64,000 nt of DNA. Source: Alphaproteobacteria bacterium (lineage in GTDB: Bacteria > Pseudomonadota > Alphaproteobacteria > Rhodobacterales > Rhodobacteraceae). Shown here piece after piece: positions 17,314 through 27,592 of the stretch. The stretch's first letter is position 1, and each line of letters begins with the position of its first letter. The stretch covers positions 45,993 through 109,992 of the forward strand of contig JAUIBL010000010.1 of the NCBI GenBank assembly GCA_030428355.1, read 5' to 3'. The notes beneath the pieces are model-generated. The model saw only the letters and a list, made by a program, of their open reading frames with translations. It was not told the DNA's origin and searched no databases. The position numbers and the translations under genes were made by a program.

Positions 17314-17898
17314 TCAGAACCGGAAGCTGCCCCGGATCGACACGGTATCCGCATCGACATCGACGCCGGTGCCGTCGAAATCGTCAAAGCGATGGGCCAG
17401 GTATTCGCCGCCGACGGTGAACTGTTCGGTCACCTTGTATTCCACGCCCAAGCCACCGACGATCCCGGTGTCATCGCCGATATTGGTGCTCATTTGCGCC
17501 GCACCCACGGTGCCGTAGACCAGCGTCCGGCCAAGGTCATAGCCGCCGCGAAGTTTCGCCCGCAGCACGTCGTCGACCTCGATCCCACCCAGTTCGATGT
17601 CCTCGCCGGTCTGGTAATCAAGCTCACCGCCGACAACGAACTGACCGAAATCGTAATCATAGCCACCGTGGATGCCAAAGACGCCTTCGCTGTCGTCCAG
17701 ACCGCCATCCGCGTCCGCCGACAGATTGCCCAGGCTCAGACCGCCATAGGCGCCGGTCCAGTCGCCGCCCATCTGAACCGGGGCGACCGTTACCGGCTCC
17801 ACAATCATGGGTTCGGCCGGAGCCGGATCAGCGCTGCCCGCATAGGTCGAGGTTGCTGCGGTGGCCACAAGGGCCGTTCCAAGCAGAATGCGTTTCAT
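17314..17898 (-). CDS. Outer-membrane beta-barrel protein (Omp25/OmpA-like porin family)
   Basis: Predicted 194-residue exported protein with a signal peptide at residues 1-20 (MKRILLGTALVATAATSTYA). A Pro-rich linker precedes DWTGAYGGLSLG, the typical first strand of this barrel family. Alternating strands such as GGYDYDFGQFVVGGELDY follow, and the chain ends SIRGSFRF, with the C-terminal Phe recognised by the BAM complex. About eight strands fit the length. Asp-rich loops give a strongly acidic protein, common in marine bacteria. The start at 17898 is preceded by a GAGGAGAG-like region (CTCTCCTCAT in plus). Confidence 0.88.
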   Translation of the reverse strand: MKRILLGTALVATAATSTYAGSADPAPAEPMIVEPVTVAPVQMGGDWTGAYGGLSLGNLSADADGGLDDSEGVFGIHGGYDYDFGQFVVGGELDYQTGEDIELGGIEVDDVLRAKLRGGYDLGRTLVYGTVGAAQMSTNIGDDTGIVGGLGVEYKVTEQFTVGGEYLAHRFDDFDGTGVDVDADTVSIRGSFRF

Positions 17899-18218
17899 GA
17901 GGAGAGTTCCTTTCTCGTTTGCCTCAGTCGTCGCGACGGGCACAGGTCATGCCCGCCGCGCTGTTGTCTCAACGTCGGCAGCCTTGATCCCGTTTCAACG
18001 CGATGGGCAGCGGTTTCTTCAAACCCCGCATTTTCCGGCCAAACCCCGCCAAAAACCCTTGGGTCATCAGTGCTTTGTTGCCGGTTCCCTGTCACGCTGT
18101 CGTGAGGGGGCTGTGGTGCCGGAACGGCAACACCCATATCGACGGCCTTTTTTGCTGGCCTTCTCTGGCGGTCCCTTGTAACCCCCGGCCAACTCTTCCC
18201 ATTACGAGACAAAGATTC
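17899..18218. other. 320-bp intergenic region upstream of typA, with structured leader
   Basis: No protein-coding gene is convincing here. The notable content is a foldable element at 18077-18131: an outer stem GTTGCCG-g-TTCC / GGAA-CGGCAAC enclosing a TCACG-CTGT-CGTGA hairpin (18092-18105). A run of six T follows at about 18147-18152, too far from the stem for a classical terminator. The region must hold the divergent promoters of the barrel gene and typA. Confidence 0.5.
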
Positions 18219-20039
18219 ATGGACCTTCGCAACATTGCGATCATCGCCCACGTTGACCACGGCAAGACGACGCTGGTGGACGAACTGCTGAAACAATCCG
18301 GCGCCTTCCGCGCGAACCAGGCTGTCGCCGAACGCGCGATGGACAGCAACGACCTCGAACGCGAACGCGGCATCACCATTCTGGCCAAGGCCACGTCGGT
18401 CGAATGGAAAGGCACACGCATCAACATCGTCGACACTCCCGGTCACGCCGATTTCGGCGGTGAGGTGGAGCGCATCCTGTCCATGGTCGACGGGGTGGTC
18501 CTGCTGGTCGACGCCGCCGAAGGCCCGATGCCGCAGACAAAATTCGTCACCTCCAAGGCGCTGGCTCTGGGTCTGCGCCCGATCGTGGTGCTGAACAAAG
18601 TGGATAAGCCAGACGCCGAACCCGACCGGGCACTGGACGAATGCTTTGACCTTTTCGCCAACCTTGACGCGAACGAAGACCAGCTCGATTTCCCGCACAT
18701 GTACGCCTCGGGTCGGTCCGGCTGGGCCGACACCACGCTGGATGGTCCGCGCAAGAACCTTGACGCGCTCTTCAAGCTGATCGTCGATCACGTCCCTGCC
18801 CCCAAGCAGATCAAGCATCAGGACGAAGACTTCCGCATGCTGGCCACAACGCTGGGCTCTGACCCGTTTGTGGGCCGCATCCTGACCGGCCGCGTCGAAA
18901 CCGGCCGCCTCAAGGTAGGTGCCACCGTGCAGGCGCTCAGCCGTGTGGGCCAGAAGATCGAACAGTTCCGCGTCACCAAGATCCAAGCCTTCCGGGGTCT
19001 GGGCATGCAGGACATCGAAGAGGCTCTGGCGGGCGACATCGTCAGCATCGCCGGCATGTCCAAGGCGACCGTGGCCGACACGATCTGTGCGCTGGCTGTG
19101 GACGAACCGCTCGAGGCACAGCCCATCGACCCGCCCACCATCACCGTCACCTTCGGCATCAACGACAGCCCGCTTGCGGGCCGTGACGGCAAGAAGGTGC
19201 AATCACGTGTCATCCGGGAGCGCCTGATGAAAGAGGCGGAATCCAACGTCGCCATCAAGGTCAAGGACACCCCCGGCGGCGAAGCCTTCGAAGTGTCGGG
19301 CCGGGGCGAACTCCAGATGGGTGTTCTGATCGAAAACATGCGCCGCGAAGGGTTTGAGCTTTCGATCTCGCGCCCGCAGGTGATCATGAAGGAAGACGAG
19401 AACGGCAAGCTGCTCGAACCGATCGAGGAAGCCACCATCGACGTTGACGATGATTACTCGGGTGCGGTGATCGAAAAGCTGACCGGCGCGCGCAAGGGCG
19501 AACTGGTCGAAATGCGCCCCGCCGGTGCAGGCAAGACCCGCATCATCGCCCATGTGCCGTCACGCGGCCTGATCGGCTATCACGGCGAATTCCTCACAGA
19601 CACGCGCGGCACGGGCGTTCTGAACCGCGTCTTCCACGGCTGGGCCCCGCACAAAGGCCCGATCCCGGGCCGTCGCGCAGGGGTTCTGATCTCGATGGAG
19701 AACGGTGTGTCGGTCGCCTACGCGCTGTGGAACCTCGAAGACCGGGGCCGCATGATGATCGGCGCGCAGGAAGCTGTCTACACCGGCATGATCATCGGTG
19801 AACACAGCCGCGACAACGATCTGGAAGTGAACCCGCTCAAGGGCAAGAAGTTGACCAACGTTCGGGCCTCCGGCACCGACGAAGCCGTGCGCCTGACCAC
19901 CCCTATCACGCTCTCGCTGGAAGAGGCCATCGCCTATATCAACGATGACGAACTGGTCGAGGTTACGCCGAACTCGATCCGTCTGCGCAAGCGCTACCTT
20001 GACCCGCACGAACGCAAGCGGATGTCGAAGAGCATGTAA
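18219..20039 (+). CDS. typA: Translational GTPase TypA/BipA
   Basis: Predicted 606-residue ribosome-associated GTPase of the EF-G/LepA class, needed for ribosome assembly and growth under cold or other stress. The G-domain motifs are all present: AHVDHGKTT at 10-18, the switch I region [16 protein letters not shown] and NKVDKPDA. The EF-G-like domains and the BipA-specific C-terminal domain follow, with [14 protein letters not shown] and [13 protein letters not shown] as landmarks. The length equals that of E. coli BipA. The ATG at 18219 starts right at the first G-domain strand. A structured leader precedes and a strong terminator follows the gene. Confidence 0.96.
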   Translation: MDLRNIAIIAHVDHGKTTLVDELLKQSGAFRANQAVAERAMDSNDLERERGITILAKATSVEWKGTRINIVDTPGHADFGGEVERILSMVDGVVLLVDAAEGPMPQTKFVTSKALALGLRPIVVLNKVDKPDAEPDRALDECFDLFANLDANEDQLDFPHMYASGRSGWADTTLDGPRKNLDALFKLIVDHVPAPKQIKHQDEDFRMLATTLGSDPFVGRILTGRVETGRLKVGATVQALSRVGQKIEQFRVTKIQAFRGLGMQDIEEALAGDIVSIAGMSKATVADTICALAVDEPLEAQPIDPPTITVTFGINDSPLAGRDGKKVQSRVIRERLMKEAESNVAIKVKDTPGGEAFEVSGRGELQMGVLIENMRREGFELSISRPQVIMKEDENGKLLEPIEEATIDVDDDYSGAVIEKLTGARKGELVEMRPAGAGKTRIIAHVPSRGLIGYHGEFLTDTRGTGVLNRVFHGWAPHKGPIPGRRAGVLISMENGVSVAYALWNLEDRGRMMIGAQEAVYTGMIIGEHSRDNDLEVNPLKGKKLTNVRASGTDEAVRLTTPITLSLEEAIAYINDDELVEVTPNSIRLRKRYLDPHERKRMSKSM

Positions 20040-20093
20040 CGCTCTTCTGCCCTGTCGGGCTTTATCGCGAGCATAGCCCACACGGGCCTGACA

Positions 20094-20127
20094 AGCGGCG
20101 CGGACCATGTTGGTCGCGCCGCTTTTT
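20094..20127 (+). terminator. Rho-independent terminator of typA
   Basis: A long stem AGCGGCGCG-g-ACC / GGT-CGCGCCGCT with loop ATGTT (20094-20123) is followed by a T run to 20127. It lies 55 bp after the typA stop and separates it from the convergent alaS operon. Confidence 0.8.
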
Positions 20128-20129
20128 CG

Positions 20130-20417
20130 TCACTCCGTCGTTTCGACGATCAGCAACTCGCGCTCGGACGCGTCGCGCGCGTGGTCCAGTGCTTTCTGGT
20201 AGTCCGGGCTGTTGTAGCAGGCCTCGGCCGCCTCGACCGACGGGAACTTGGCCACCACGTTTCGCGGCCGTTCCTGCCCCTCAAGCTGCACATAGCGACC
20301 ACCGCGGGCAATGAAATGCCCGCCATGTTTCGCAATCGCCGGGCCCGCCAGTTCGGCATATTTTGCGTACGACTCGGGGTCCGTCACCGTGACATGGGCA
20401 ATCCAGAGTGCAGGCAT
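20130..20417 (-). CDS. DUF1330 domain protein
   Basis: A 95-residue single-domain protein of the DUF1330 family (dimeric alpha-beta barrel fold). The family landmarks are ALWIAHVTVTDPESYAKYA at the start, the central GGRYVQLEG and the PSVEAAEACYNSPDYQKA helix. Function is unknown; related folds bind small hydrophobic ligands or haem. It begins three bases after the alaS stop and is therefore very likely co-transcribed with it. Confidence 0.88.
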   Translation of the reverse strand: MPALWIAHVTVTDPESYAKYAELAGPAIAKHGGHFIARGGRYVQLEGQERPRNVVAKFPSVEAAEACYNSPDYQKALDHARDASERELLIVETTE

Positions 20418-20420
20418 GGT

Positions 20421-23096
20421 TCAACCTCCCAAAACGGCTTCGGCGGCCTTGATCGCGGCATCGGCATTGTCAACCGAGGCGCCACCGCCCTGCGCCATGT
20501 CCGGACGGCCACCGCCGCCCTTGCCGCCCAACTCTGTCACAGCCGCCTTGACCAGATCAACCGCGGAAACCGTGCCGGTCAGGTCCGACGTGACACCCGC
20601 AGCCACGGCCGCCTTGCCGCCTGTATCCGCGATCAGCAGCACTGCACCTGACCCGATGCGCGACTTGTGTTCGTCAATCAGCGGCGGCAGGTCCTTGCCC
20701 GACACACCCGACAGCACCTGAGCGAGGAATTTCACGCCATTCACTTCGCGCGCCTCGGCACCACCGCCCTGCCCAGACCCGCCGGCCATCGCCAGCTCGC
20801 GTCGCAACTGTGCCACCTCGTTCGAAAGTGCCTTGCGTTCGTCAAGCAGCGTGCGCACCCGTGCGGGCACGTCCGTGGCCTGCGCTTTCAGCTCCAACGC
20901 CACTTCGGCCAGACGGTGATCCTGCTCGGACAGGTAGCGGAACGCATCCGCCCCGGTCAGCGCCTCGATCCGACGGACGCCCGCGCTGGATGCGGAATCG
21001 CCCAGCGTGACGAAAACACCAATGTCCCCCGTGCGCCGCACATGGGTGCCGCCGCAAAGCTCCAGCGAATAAGTGTTGCCGTCTGTGCCCTTGCCCGAAC
21101 CGGTCTGCGTGCCCATCGAAACGACCCGCACCTCGTCGCCGTATTTCTCACCGAACAGAGCCTGCGCCCCGATGGCGCGGGCATCATCCGGCGTCATGAT
21201 CCGAGTCTCGACCGGCGCGTTCTGGCGGATATAGGCGTTCACTTCGGCCTCAACCTGACGCAATTCCTCAAGCGTCAGCGCCTTGCCGTGGCTGAAATCG
21301 AACCGAAGCCGGTCCGGCGCGTTAAGCGAGCCGCGCTGTGCGACGTGATCGCCAAGCGCCCGGCGCAGCGCCTCGTGCAGCAGGTGCGTGGCCGAATGGT
21401 TCGCCCGGATCGCGGTACGGCGGCTGTGATCCACCTCAAGCTGCACTGCCTCGCCTTTCTTGAACGTCCCGCTCTTGATGGTGACGTGATGCGCGAACAC
21501 CTTGCCGCCGCCCATGCGCTGGGTGTCGGTCACTTCGGCCTGATCGTCTTCGTCTTCCAGACGGCGCAGCCAGCCCGTGTCGCCCACCTGCCCCCCGGAT
21601 TCGCCATAGAACGGCGTCTGGTTCAGCACGATCCAACCGGTGTCACCCTCAGCCAGCGCGTCAACCACCGCACCATCCTTGATCAGCGCCAGCATCTGCC
21701 CTTCGGCGGTCTCGGTGTCATAGCCAAGGAAATCCGTGGCCCCGTGGGTTTCCGCCAGATCGAACCAGATGGCGAGGTCTGCGGATTCACCCGTCCCCGC
21801 CCACGCGGCACGGGCCTTGGCCTTCTGTTCAGCCATCGCGGCATCGAACCCGTCGGTATCCACCGTCCGGCCCTTTTCGCGCAGCGCGTCCTGCGTCAGG
21901 TCGAGCGGGAAACCATATGTGTCATACAGCTTGAACGCCGCAGCCCCGGGCAGCGGTGCATCCTCGGCCAGACCGCTCAATTCGTCATCCAGCAGCTTGA
22001 GACCCCGATCCAGCGTCTGCTTGAACCGCGTTTCTTCCAACCGCAGCGTCTCTTCGATCAGCGCCTGTGCCCGTGGCAGTTCCGGATAGGCCGCCCCCAT
22101 CTGGCGCACCAGCGCGGGGACCAGCTTGTGCATGACCGGATCCTGAGAGCCCAGCAAATGCGCATGACGCATCGCACGGCGCATGATCCGGCGCAGCACA
22201 TACCCGCGCCCGTCATTCGATGGCATCACCCCGTCCGCGATCAGGAACGAGGTGGAACGCAGGTGATCCGCGATCACCCGGTGATGCGTCTTGCCCGGAC
22301 CATCGGGATCGGACGAAGTGACGTTCGCCGACGCCTCGATCAGCGCGCGCATCGTGTCGGTGTCGTAATTGTCGTGGCTGCCCTGCAACAGCGCGCCGAT
22401 CCGCTCCAGCCCCATGCCCGTGTCGATCGACTGCATGTCGAGCGCCCGCATCGAGCCGTCCTCGAACTGTTCGTTCTGCATGAAAACGATGTTCCAGATC
22501 TCGATGAACCGGTCGCCATCTTCCTCGGGGCTTCCCGGAGGACCACCCCAGATATGGTCGCCATGGTCGTAGAAAATCTCGGTACACGGACCGCAGGGGC
22601 CGGTCGGGCCCATCTGCCAGAAATTGTCGGATGTCGCGATCCGGATGATCCGGCTTTCCGGCACGCCGACCTTTTTCCAGATCTCGAACGCCTCGTCATC
22701 GGTGTGATAGATGGTGACGTACAAACGCTCGGCCGGGATGCCGAAATGCTTGGTGATCAGCTCCCATGCAAAGGGGATCGCCTCTTCCTTGAAATAGTCG
22801 CCAAAGCTGAAATTCCCCAGCATTTCAAAGAAGGTATGGTGCCGCGCGGTGTAACCCACATTGTCGAGGTCGTTGTGCTTGCCGCCCGCGCGCACACATT
22901 TCTGCGCCGTGGTCGCGCGCTTGTAATCGCGGTGTTCGACGCCGGTGAACAGGTTCTTGAACTGCACCATGCCCGAGTTGGCGAACATCAGCGTCGGGTC
23001 GTTGCGCGGGACAAGCGGGCTCGAGGCCACCACCTCGTGACCCTGTTTTTCAAAATAGTTCAGAAAGGTGGAGCGGATATCGTTCAGCGTGGGCAT
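20421..23096 (-). CDS. alaS: Alanine-tRNA ligase
   Basis: Predicted 891-residue cytosolic class II synthetase that charges tRNA-Ala and edits Ser/Gly-tRNA-Ala. The catalytic domain begins [15 protein letters not shown] and includes the [17 protein letters not shown] motif. The editing domain carries the metal-binding [13 protein letters not shown] (HxxxH) and [13 protein letters not shown] (CxxxH) motifs. The glycine-rich C-Ala domain ends the chain ([18 protein letters not shown]). Length is normal. ATG 23096 was chosen over longer frames because it starts the conserved helix. It is expressed with the DUF1330 gene downstream. Confidence 0.97.
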   Translation of the reverse strand: MPTLNDIRSTFLNYFEKQGHEVVASSPLVPRNDPTLMFANSGMVQFKNLFTGVEHRDYKRATTAQKCVRAGGKHNDLDNVGYTARHHTFFEMLGNFSFGDYFKEEAIPFAWELITKHFGIPAERLYVTIYHTDDEAFEIWKKVGVPESRIIRIATSDNFWQMGPTGPCGPCTEIFYDHGDHIWGGPPGSPEEDGDRFIEIWNIVFMQNEQFEDGSMRALDMQSIDTGMGLERIGALLQGSHDNYDTDTMRALIEASANVTSSDPDGPGKTHHRVIADHLRSTSFLIADGVMPSNDGRGYVLRRIMRRAMRHAHLLGSQDPVMHKLVPALVRQMGAAYPELPRAQALIEETLRLEETRFKQTLDRGLKLLDDELSGLAEDAPLPGAAAFKLYDTYGFPLDLTQDALREKGRTVDTDGFDAAMAEQKAKARAAWAGTGESADLAIWFDLAETHGATDFLGYDTETAEGQMLALIKDGAVVDALAEGDTGWIVLNQTPFYGESGGQVGDTGWLRRLEDEDDQAEVTDTQRMGGGKVFAHHVTIKSGTFKKGEAVQLEVDHSRRTAIRANHSATHLLHEALRRALGDHVAQRGSLNAPDRLRFDFSHGKALTLEELRQVEAEVNAYIRQNAPVETRIMTPDDARAIGAQALFGEKYGDEVRVVSMGTQTGSGKGTDGNTYSLELCGGTHVRRTGDIGVFVTLGDSASSAGVRRIEALTGADAFRYLSEQDHRLAEVALELKAQATDVPARVRTLLDERKALSNEVAQLRRELAMAGGSGQGGGAEAREVNGVKFLAQVLSGVSGKDLPPLIDEHKSRIGSGAVLLIADTGGKAAVAAGVTSDLTGTVSAVDLVKAAVTELGGKGGGGRPDMAQGGGASVDNADAAIKAAEAVLGG

Positions 23097-23202
23097 GTGT
23101 GACCTGACCTGCATGGTATTCGGGGTCCGGGCGATCCGGGTTCGACGTGAAATAGCCCTTGGCACGGGGGCTGTCCACAGCAGAGGTCATGCCGAAATCG
23201 AA

Positions 23203-23228
23203 ACGGGGCGGCGCATCCGCCACCCCGT
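23203..23228 (-). terminator. Probable terminator downstream of recA
   Basis: ACGGGG-c-GGCG / CGCC-a-CCCCGT (23203-23228) forms a 10-bp stem with one mismatch and a CATC loop in the alaS-recA gap. The minus strand continues TTCGATTTC, a weak U tract, so termination of recA transcripts is plausible but not strong. Confidence 0.5.
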
Positions 23229-23291
23229 TCCGAGTATTCTCGGTCTCATGTCTGACACCGGGGCGTTTCTGCAGTCGCCGTCTGCGTGTCG

Positions 23292-24374
23292 TCAGGTGTC
23301 GATGATGTCGTCCGGCATGTCGTCGTCATCGGATGCGGACATATCGAAGTCCAGACCATGCGCCGCGCGGATCTTGTCTTCGATCTCGAGCGCCATGGCG
23401 GTGTTTTCCTTGAGGAACGTCTTCACGTTCTCCCGGCCCTGCCCGATGCGTTCGTCGCCATAGGAATACCAGGCCCCCGATTTTTCGACCACGCCGGCCT
23501 TGACGCCAAGGTCGATCAATTCCCCGGTTTTCGAGATGCCTTCGCCATACATGATGTCGAATTCCACCTGCTTGAACGGCGGTGCCACCTTGTTCTTGAC
23601 CACCTTCACACGGGTCGCGTTGCCGACCACTTCGTCGCGGTCCTTGATCGACCCGATGCGGCGGATGTCCAGACGGACCGAGCTGTAGAACTTGAGCGCG
23701 TTGCCGCCGGTTGTCGTTTCCGGGCTGCCGAACATCACGCCGATCTTCATGCGGATCTGGTTGATGAAGATCACCATGCAGTTCGACCGGGAAATCGAGC
23801 TGGTCAGCTTGCGCATCGCCTGGCTCATCAGACGAGCATGAACACCGACGCTGCTGTCGCCCATGTCGCCTTCAAGTTCGGACTTGGGCGTCAGGGCCGC
23901 AACCGAGTCGACCACCACAAGGCTCACCGCGCCAGAGCGCACCAGCGTGTCCACGATTTCCAGCGCCTGTTCGCCGGTGTCGGGCTGCGAAATCAGCAGC
24001 TCGTCCAGATCGACACCCAGCTTTTTCGCATATTGCGGATCAAGAGCGTGTTCGGCGTCGACAAAGGCGCAGACGCCGCCTTTTTTCTGTTCCTCGGCCA
24101 CGACATGCAGCGTCAGCGTCGTCTTGCCCGAGCTTTCGGGGCCATAAATCTCGACAATGCGGCCTTTCGGCAGGCCGCCGATGCCAAGCGCGATGTCCAG
24201 CCCCAGCGATCCGGTCGATGTCGCCTCGATGTCGCGCATGGCGTTGTCGCCACCCAGCTTCATGATCGAGCCTTTGCCGAACTGGCGTTCGATCTGGGCC
24301 AGCGCCGAATCGAGCGCCTTTTGTTTGTTCGCGTCCCGCTTGCTGTCCATGGTAAGAAGATCTGCCGTTGCCAT
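23292..24374 (-). CDS. recA: Recombinase RecA
   Basis: Predicted 360-residue DNA-dependent ATPase for strand exchange and LexA cleavage. Walker [10 protein letters not shown] is at 78-86, the MAW/loop L1 region includes the [21 protein letters not shown] block in shortened form GSPETTTGG, and Walker [11 protein letters not shown] is near 150. The acidic tail ([11 protein letters not shown]) is typical. The promoter has TTGAAA and CATAAG with a 17-bp spacer, and a LexA-type operator overlaps the predicted transcription start, so it should be SOS-induced. Confidence 0.97.
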   Translation of the reverse strand: MATADLLTMDSKRDANKQKALDSALAQIERQFGKGSIMKLGGDNAMRDIEATSTGSLGLDIALGIGGLPKGRIVEIYGPESSGKTTLTLHVVAEEQKKGGVCAFVDAEHALDPQYAKKLGVDLDELLISQPDTGEQALEIVDTLVRSGAVSLVVVDSVAALTPKSELEGDMGDSSVGVHARLMSQAMRKLTSSISRSNCMVIFINQIRMKIGVMFGSPETTTGGNALKFYSSVRLDIRRIGSIKDRDEVVGNATRVKVVKNKVAPPFKQVEFDIMYGEGISKTGELIDLGVKAGVVEKSGAWYSYGDERIGQGRENVKTFLKENTAMALEIEDKIRAAHGLDFDMSASDDDDMPDDIIDT

Positions 24375-24425
24375 TGCTTTCGATCCTTATTCCACACCCC
24401 GTCCGGGGCGGCAATTGCTGCTTTT

Positions 24426-24440
24426 GTTCGCCTCTTGTTC
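24426..24440 (-). promoter_or_regulatory. LexA (SOS) operator of recA
   Basis: GTTC-GCCTCTT-GTTC on the plus strand (GAAC-N7-GAAC on the minus) matches exactly the direct-repeat SOS box of alphaproteobacteria. It lies 52-66 bp before the recA ATG and just downstream of the predicted -10 box, a repressing position. Confidence 0.85.
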
Positions 24441-24446
24441 TCATTT

Positions 24447-24475
24447 CTTATGAGATCAAACCGCGAACATTTCAA
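24447..24475 (-). promoter_or_regulatory. recA promoter
   Basis: TTGAAA (plus 24470-24475) and CATAAG (24447-24452) are separated by 17 bp on the minus strand. The predicted start near 24440 places the SOS operator at about +1 to +15. Confidence 0.55.
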
Positions 24476-24554
24476 CGTTTATTTTCACCTCCACTGTTGC
24501 GCGCTTTGGTTAAGGAGTGGTTTATTCCTGAAAAAATGGATCGGAGCAGCGCGT

Positions 24555-25160
24555 ATGATGGTGTTTTGGAACGAACGGCTGGTGCTGCTTTCCGTGCCCA
24601 AGACAGGCACGCACGCCTATACGCAGGCCTTGGGGCCGCTTGCGTCGATGGTGGTGACCGATCCGCCCGAGCTGAAACACGCGCCGGTCTATCGCTACAA
24701 TCGATTCTTCCGCCCCATGTTCGAAAAGATGGGGGCCGAAAACATGGAACTGGTCGCGGTGATCCGCGAACCGCTCAGTTGGCTGGGCAGTTGGTACAGG
24801 TACCGCCAGCGTCCCGCGCTGGACGGGCGCCCCACATCCACCAAGGGACACAGCTTTGATGCGTTCCTGACCGCCTGTTGCAATGATGCGCCACCGCCCT
24901 TTGCCAATGTGGGCAATCAGGCGAAATTCGTCGAAGCCCGGCCCAATGGCACCGCTGTGCGCCATTTCTTCCGCTACGAAGATCAGGCCGGGTTGCTTGC
25001 GTTTCTGACGGAACGGCTTGGTCCGCTGCCGGAACTGCCACAGGCCAATGTCTCTCCGTCGCTGCCGCTTGAGGTGTCGCCCGATGTCGACGCGCTTGTG
25101 CGGCGGGCGCGGGCCGCCGAATTTGCGCTTTGGGAATCGATCCCGGTGCGCGGCATTTGA
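24555..25160 (+). CDS. Sulfotransferase-like protein
   Basis: Predicted 201-residue P-loop protein. The N-terminal VLLSVPKTGTHAYTQAL resembles the 5'-phosphosulfate-binding loop of PAPS-dependent sulfotransferases (residues about 10-25), and VIREPLSWLGSWYRYR at about 76-91 fits the 3'-phosphate-binding motif. The chain is shorter than most sulfotransferases and no acceptor can be proposed. Two consecutive ATGs (24555, 24558) are possible starts. It is divergent from recA; whether the SOS box also acts on it is unknown. Confidence 0.75.
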   Translation: MMVFWNERLVLLSVPKTGTHAYTQALGPLASMVVTDPPELKHAPVYRYNRFFRPMFEKMGAENMELVAVIREPLSWLGSWYRYRQRPALDGRPTSTKGHSFDAFLTACCNDAPPPFANVGNQAKFVEARPNGTAVRHFFRYEDQAGLLAFLTERLGPLPELPQANVSPSLPLEVSPDVDALVRRARAAEFALWESIPVRGI

Positions 25161-25170
25161 CACCTTTCGA

Positions 25171-27546
25171 TCATTGCAAGACTGTGGCGTCGGCAGATGC
25201 GGCATGGTTGGCCAGTTGCTGATTGACGATCGCCGTCAATTCCGTGAGCGAAAACGGCTTGGCCAGGAATGCCGACGCCTCGATCCGCGCGCCCTGCGAT
25301 TTGAACACGTCTTCCGCGTAGCCGGACATGAACACCACCGGCACATCGGGCCGCATCTGGCGCGCCTTGCGCACCCAGCTTGGCCCGTCGAGACCGGGCA
25401 TGACCACATCCGTGACGAAGACATCCACCTTGAGATCGGCGTCTTTCAAAAGCTCGAGCGCGTCTTCCGCAGTGCCCGCCTCGATCACGCGAAAGCCGCG
25501 ATGTGCCAGTGCCCGAGAGGCAAAGGCGCGCACCGGGGCTTCGTCCTCGACCAGCAAGACAACGCCATCGCCAAAGCGCACCGGCACCGTGCGTGCCGGT
25601 TCGGGGATGGCGGGCGTTTCTTCGACCGGGTCGTCGCAAACCGGAAACATCAGCGTGAACACGCTGCCTTTGCCAAGGGTGCTGTCGACAAAGATAAAGC
25701 CCCCCGTCTGCTTGACGATGCCATAGACGGTCGACAGGCCAAGCCCCGTGCCTTCGCCGGTGCGTTTGGTCGTGTAGAAAGGCTCGAAGACCTTTTGCAG
25801 CTTGTCCGCCGCAATCCCGATGCCGCTGTCCTGAACCCGCACCACCACATATGATCCCGGTGGCACACGCGCGCGCCCATGGCTCAGCGGGGTGTCGAGA
25901 TCGCGCTGATCGGTTTCGATCAGGATCGTGCCGCCCTTGGTCATCGCATCCCGAGCATTGACGACAAGGTTCATGATGACCTGTTCCAACTGGCGCTTGT
26001 CGGCGCGGATCGGCGGCAGTTTCGGGTTCTGGCGCAAATCGAGCGCGATTTTCTCGCCGACCAGACGGTTGAGAAGGTGCGTCAGGTCCGACAGGATGTC
26101 CCGCAGGTCAAGCCGTTGTGGCCGCAGGGTCTGCTTGCGGGAAAAGGCCAGCAATTGACCAACCAGAGCGGCTGCGCGATTGGCGTTTTGGTGGATCTGC
26201 ACAAGATCACCGTATTCGGGATCACCCGGATCGTGCCGCAACAGCAACAGATCGCAATGGCCTGAAATCGCGGTCAGAAGATTGTTGAAATCATGCGCGA
26301 CCCCGCCTGCAAGCTGCCCGATGGCCTGCATTTTCTGGCTTTGCACGAATTGCGCCTCAAGGCTTTTGAGTTCGGTTGCATCGTTCAGCACCGCCACCAG
26401 CAGAACATGCCCGTCCTCGACCACCCGTGTCAGCGTGACCTGGACGAACACCTCCTGCTCGGGGCGGGTCAGGCGCAGGAATTCGGATCGGCCCAGCCCC
26501 TTGCCCGCAGCCGCATCGGCCAGCCAGTCCGGAATGGACCGCCCCAATCCCTCCATCAGGTCGGCCAGACAGCGATCCGCGTCTCCTTCGGCATGCAGCA
26601 GGTCCCGTGCGCTGCGGTTCGCCTGGGAAATCAGCCCCTCCGGCGTCACCTTGAGCAAGGGAACCGGCAAGGTTTCAAAGCCCATATCCTCGGGGATCGA
26701 CAGGTCGGGTCCGGCTTTCGGAACGAACACCACCTCTTCCCGTCCCAGGCCGGCGGGGTGAATGTTGACGGTGAAATCCTGCGCATCACCGCCGGTCGCG
26801 ATGCGGTGGACATGGCCGGATCGCAGGGGTGGATCGGTGATCAGGTCCTCGACCCGGCGCACCCGCCCCCCGGCCAGCGCGCGGGCGGCGGCATTCATCC
26901 AGAGCACGGTTCCTCCCCGCCCGATCGTCAGCGCCGGATAGCGGGCCCCGGACGCCGTGCCGTCATCACCCTGCAACAGCGACAGATCGAGCCGCCACAA
27001 CAGCGCAGTCTGCCCCACCTGTTGTGCAGTCAGGCCGAGATGCCGGTCCGGCAAGACAACCTTTTCCGTTCCGATACCGTGTCTGATGGCAGCCGATTGC
27101 ACCCGGTGGATCAGCCCCGACGCATCCGCGACCTGCAGGCCCACAATGTCGCGCAGCGTCTGTCCGGACTGCACCGAAAGTCCGATCTGCCCGGCCCGGT
27201 TGACATGCAGCACCTGCCCATGAAGATCGGTCACAAGGCAGGGCACCACATCATGTTCCACCAGCAAAACAATGTTCCGAATGGATTTTCCCCGTTTCCA
27301 TGTCCGCAGCCTGCGGGCGATCATCACCCCGGCAACGACCAGAAGACAGGCGATGCCCCCCAGAAGTGTCATGTTTGGGATGTCCGCTATGGGGGCCACC
27401 CATACCAGACCAACCGCACCTGCTGCCAAGGCGACGATCCACAGGGCCGTGGCAAAAAGGGTCCGTGAAACGGATGCAGAAGAATCGATAACGGTCAAAA
27501 CGGCGTCCCCGACACAGTGGTTCCCTGCCATTAGACCGCATGACAC
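25171..27546 (-). CDS. cckA: Hybrid sensor histidine kinase CckA
   Basis: Top kinase of the CckA-ChpT-CtrA phosphorelay, inner membrane, up to 791 residues. Two membrane segments at about 30-50 and 59-78 are followed by PAS-like regions, then the phosphorylated His418 in AGGVAHDFNNLLT. An ATPase domain (NLVVNARDAM, DSGIGIAADK, GTGLGLSTVYGIV) and a C-terminal receiver (VLLVEDEAPVRAF, phospho-acceptor in VFVTDVVMPGLDG) complete it. The start is uncertain: ATG at 27546 directly abuts a CtrA-type site, ATG 27531 is also possible, and TTG 27498 has the best ribosome site (GGGGAC). ChpT, its partner, is encoded at 54.6 kb. Confidence 0.93.
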   Translation of the reverse strand: MSCGLMAGNHCVGDAVLTVIDSSASVSRTLFATALWIVALAAGAVGLVWVAPIADIPNMTLLGGIACLLVVAGVMIARRLRTWKRGKSIRNIVLLVEHDVVPCLVTDLHGQVLHVNRAGQIGLSVQSGQTLRDIVGLQVADASGLIHRVQSAAIRHGIGTEKVVLPDRHLGLTAQQVGQTALLWRLDLSLLQGDDGTASGARYPALTIGRGGTVLWMNAAARALAGGRVRRVEDLITDPPLRSGHVHRIATGGDAQDFTVNIHPAGLGREEVVFVPKAGPDLSIPEDMGFETLPVPLLKVTPEGLISQANRSARDLLHAEGDADRCLADLMEGLGRSIPDWLADAAAGKGLGRSEFLRLTRPEQEVFVQVTLTRVVEDGHVLLVAVLNDATELKSLEAQFVQSQKMQAIGQLAGGVAHDFNNLLTAISGHCDLLLLRHDPGDPEYGDLVQIHQNANRAAALVGQLLAFSRKQTLRPQRLDLRDILSDLTHLLNRLVGEKIALDLRQNPKLPPIRADKRQLEQVIMNLVVNARDAMTKGGTILIETDQRDLDTPLSHGRARVPPGSYVVVRVQDSGIGIAADKLQKVFEPFYTTKRTGEGTGLGLSTVYGIVKQTGGFIFVDSTLGKGSVFTLMFPVCDDPVEETPAIPEPARTVPVRFGDGVVLLVEDEAPVRAFASRALAHRGFRVIEAGTAEDALELLKDADLKVDVFVTDVVMPGLDGPSWVRKARQMRPDVPVVFMSGYAEDVFKSQGARIEASAFLAKPFSLTELTAIVNQQLANHAASADATVLQ

Positions 27547-27561
27547 TTAAGCGACGCTTAA
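27547..27561 (-). promoter_or_regulatory. CtrA-type binding site in front of cckA
   Basis: TTAA-GCGACGC-TTAA is a perfect match to the full CtrA consensus TTAA-N7-TTAA. It sits in the 46-bp gap between the RsmB-like gene and cckA, with a third TTAA at 27574-27577. This suggests feedback of CtrA on the gene for its own upstream kinase. Confidence 0.65.
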
Positions 27562-27592
27562 CAAGGTTGCGCGTTAAAGTTGTATTTGAAAT

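Noticed and set aside
18132..18160. Run of six T after the typA leader stem as a terminator
   Set aside because: The stem ends about 15 bases before the T run and no hairpin is directly adjacent.
23286..24554. Long open frame leading into the sulfotransferase-like gene
   Set aside because: It runs antisense through recA; GC-rich codon bias keeps the opposite frame open.
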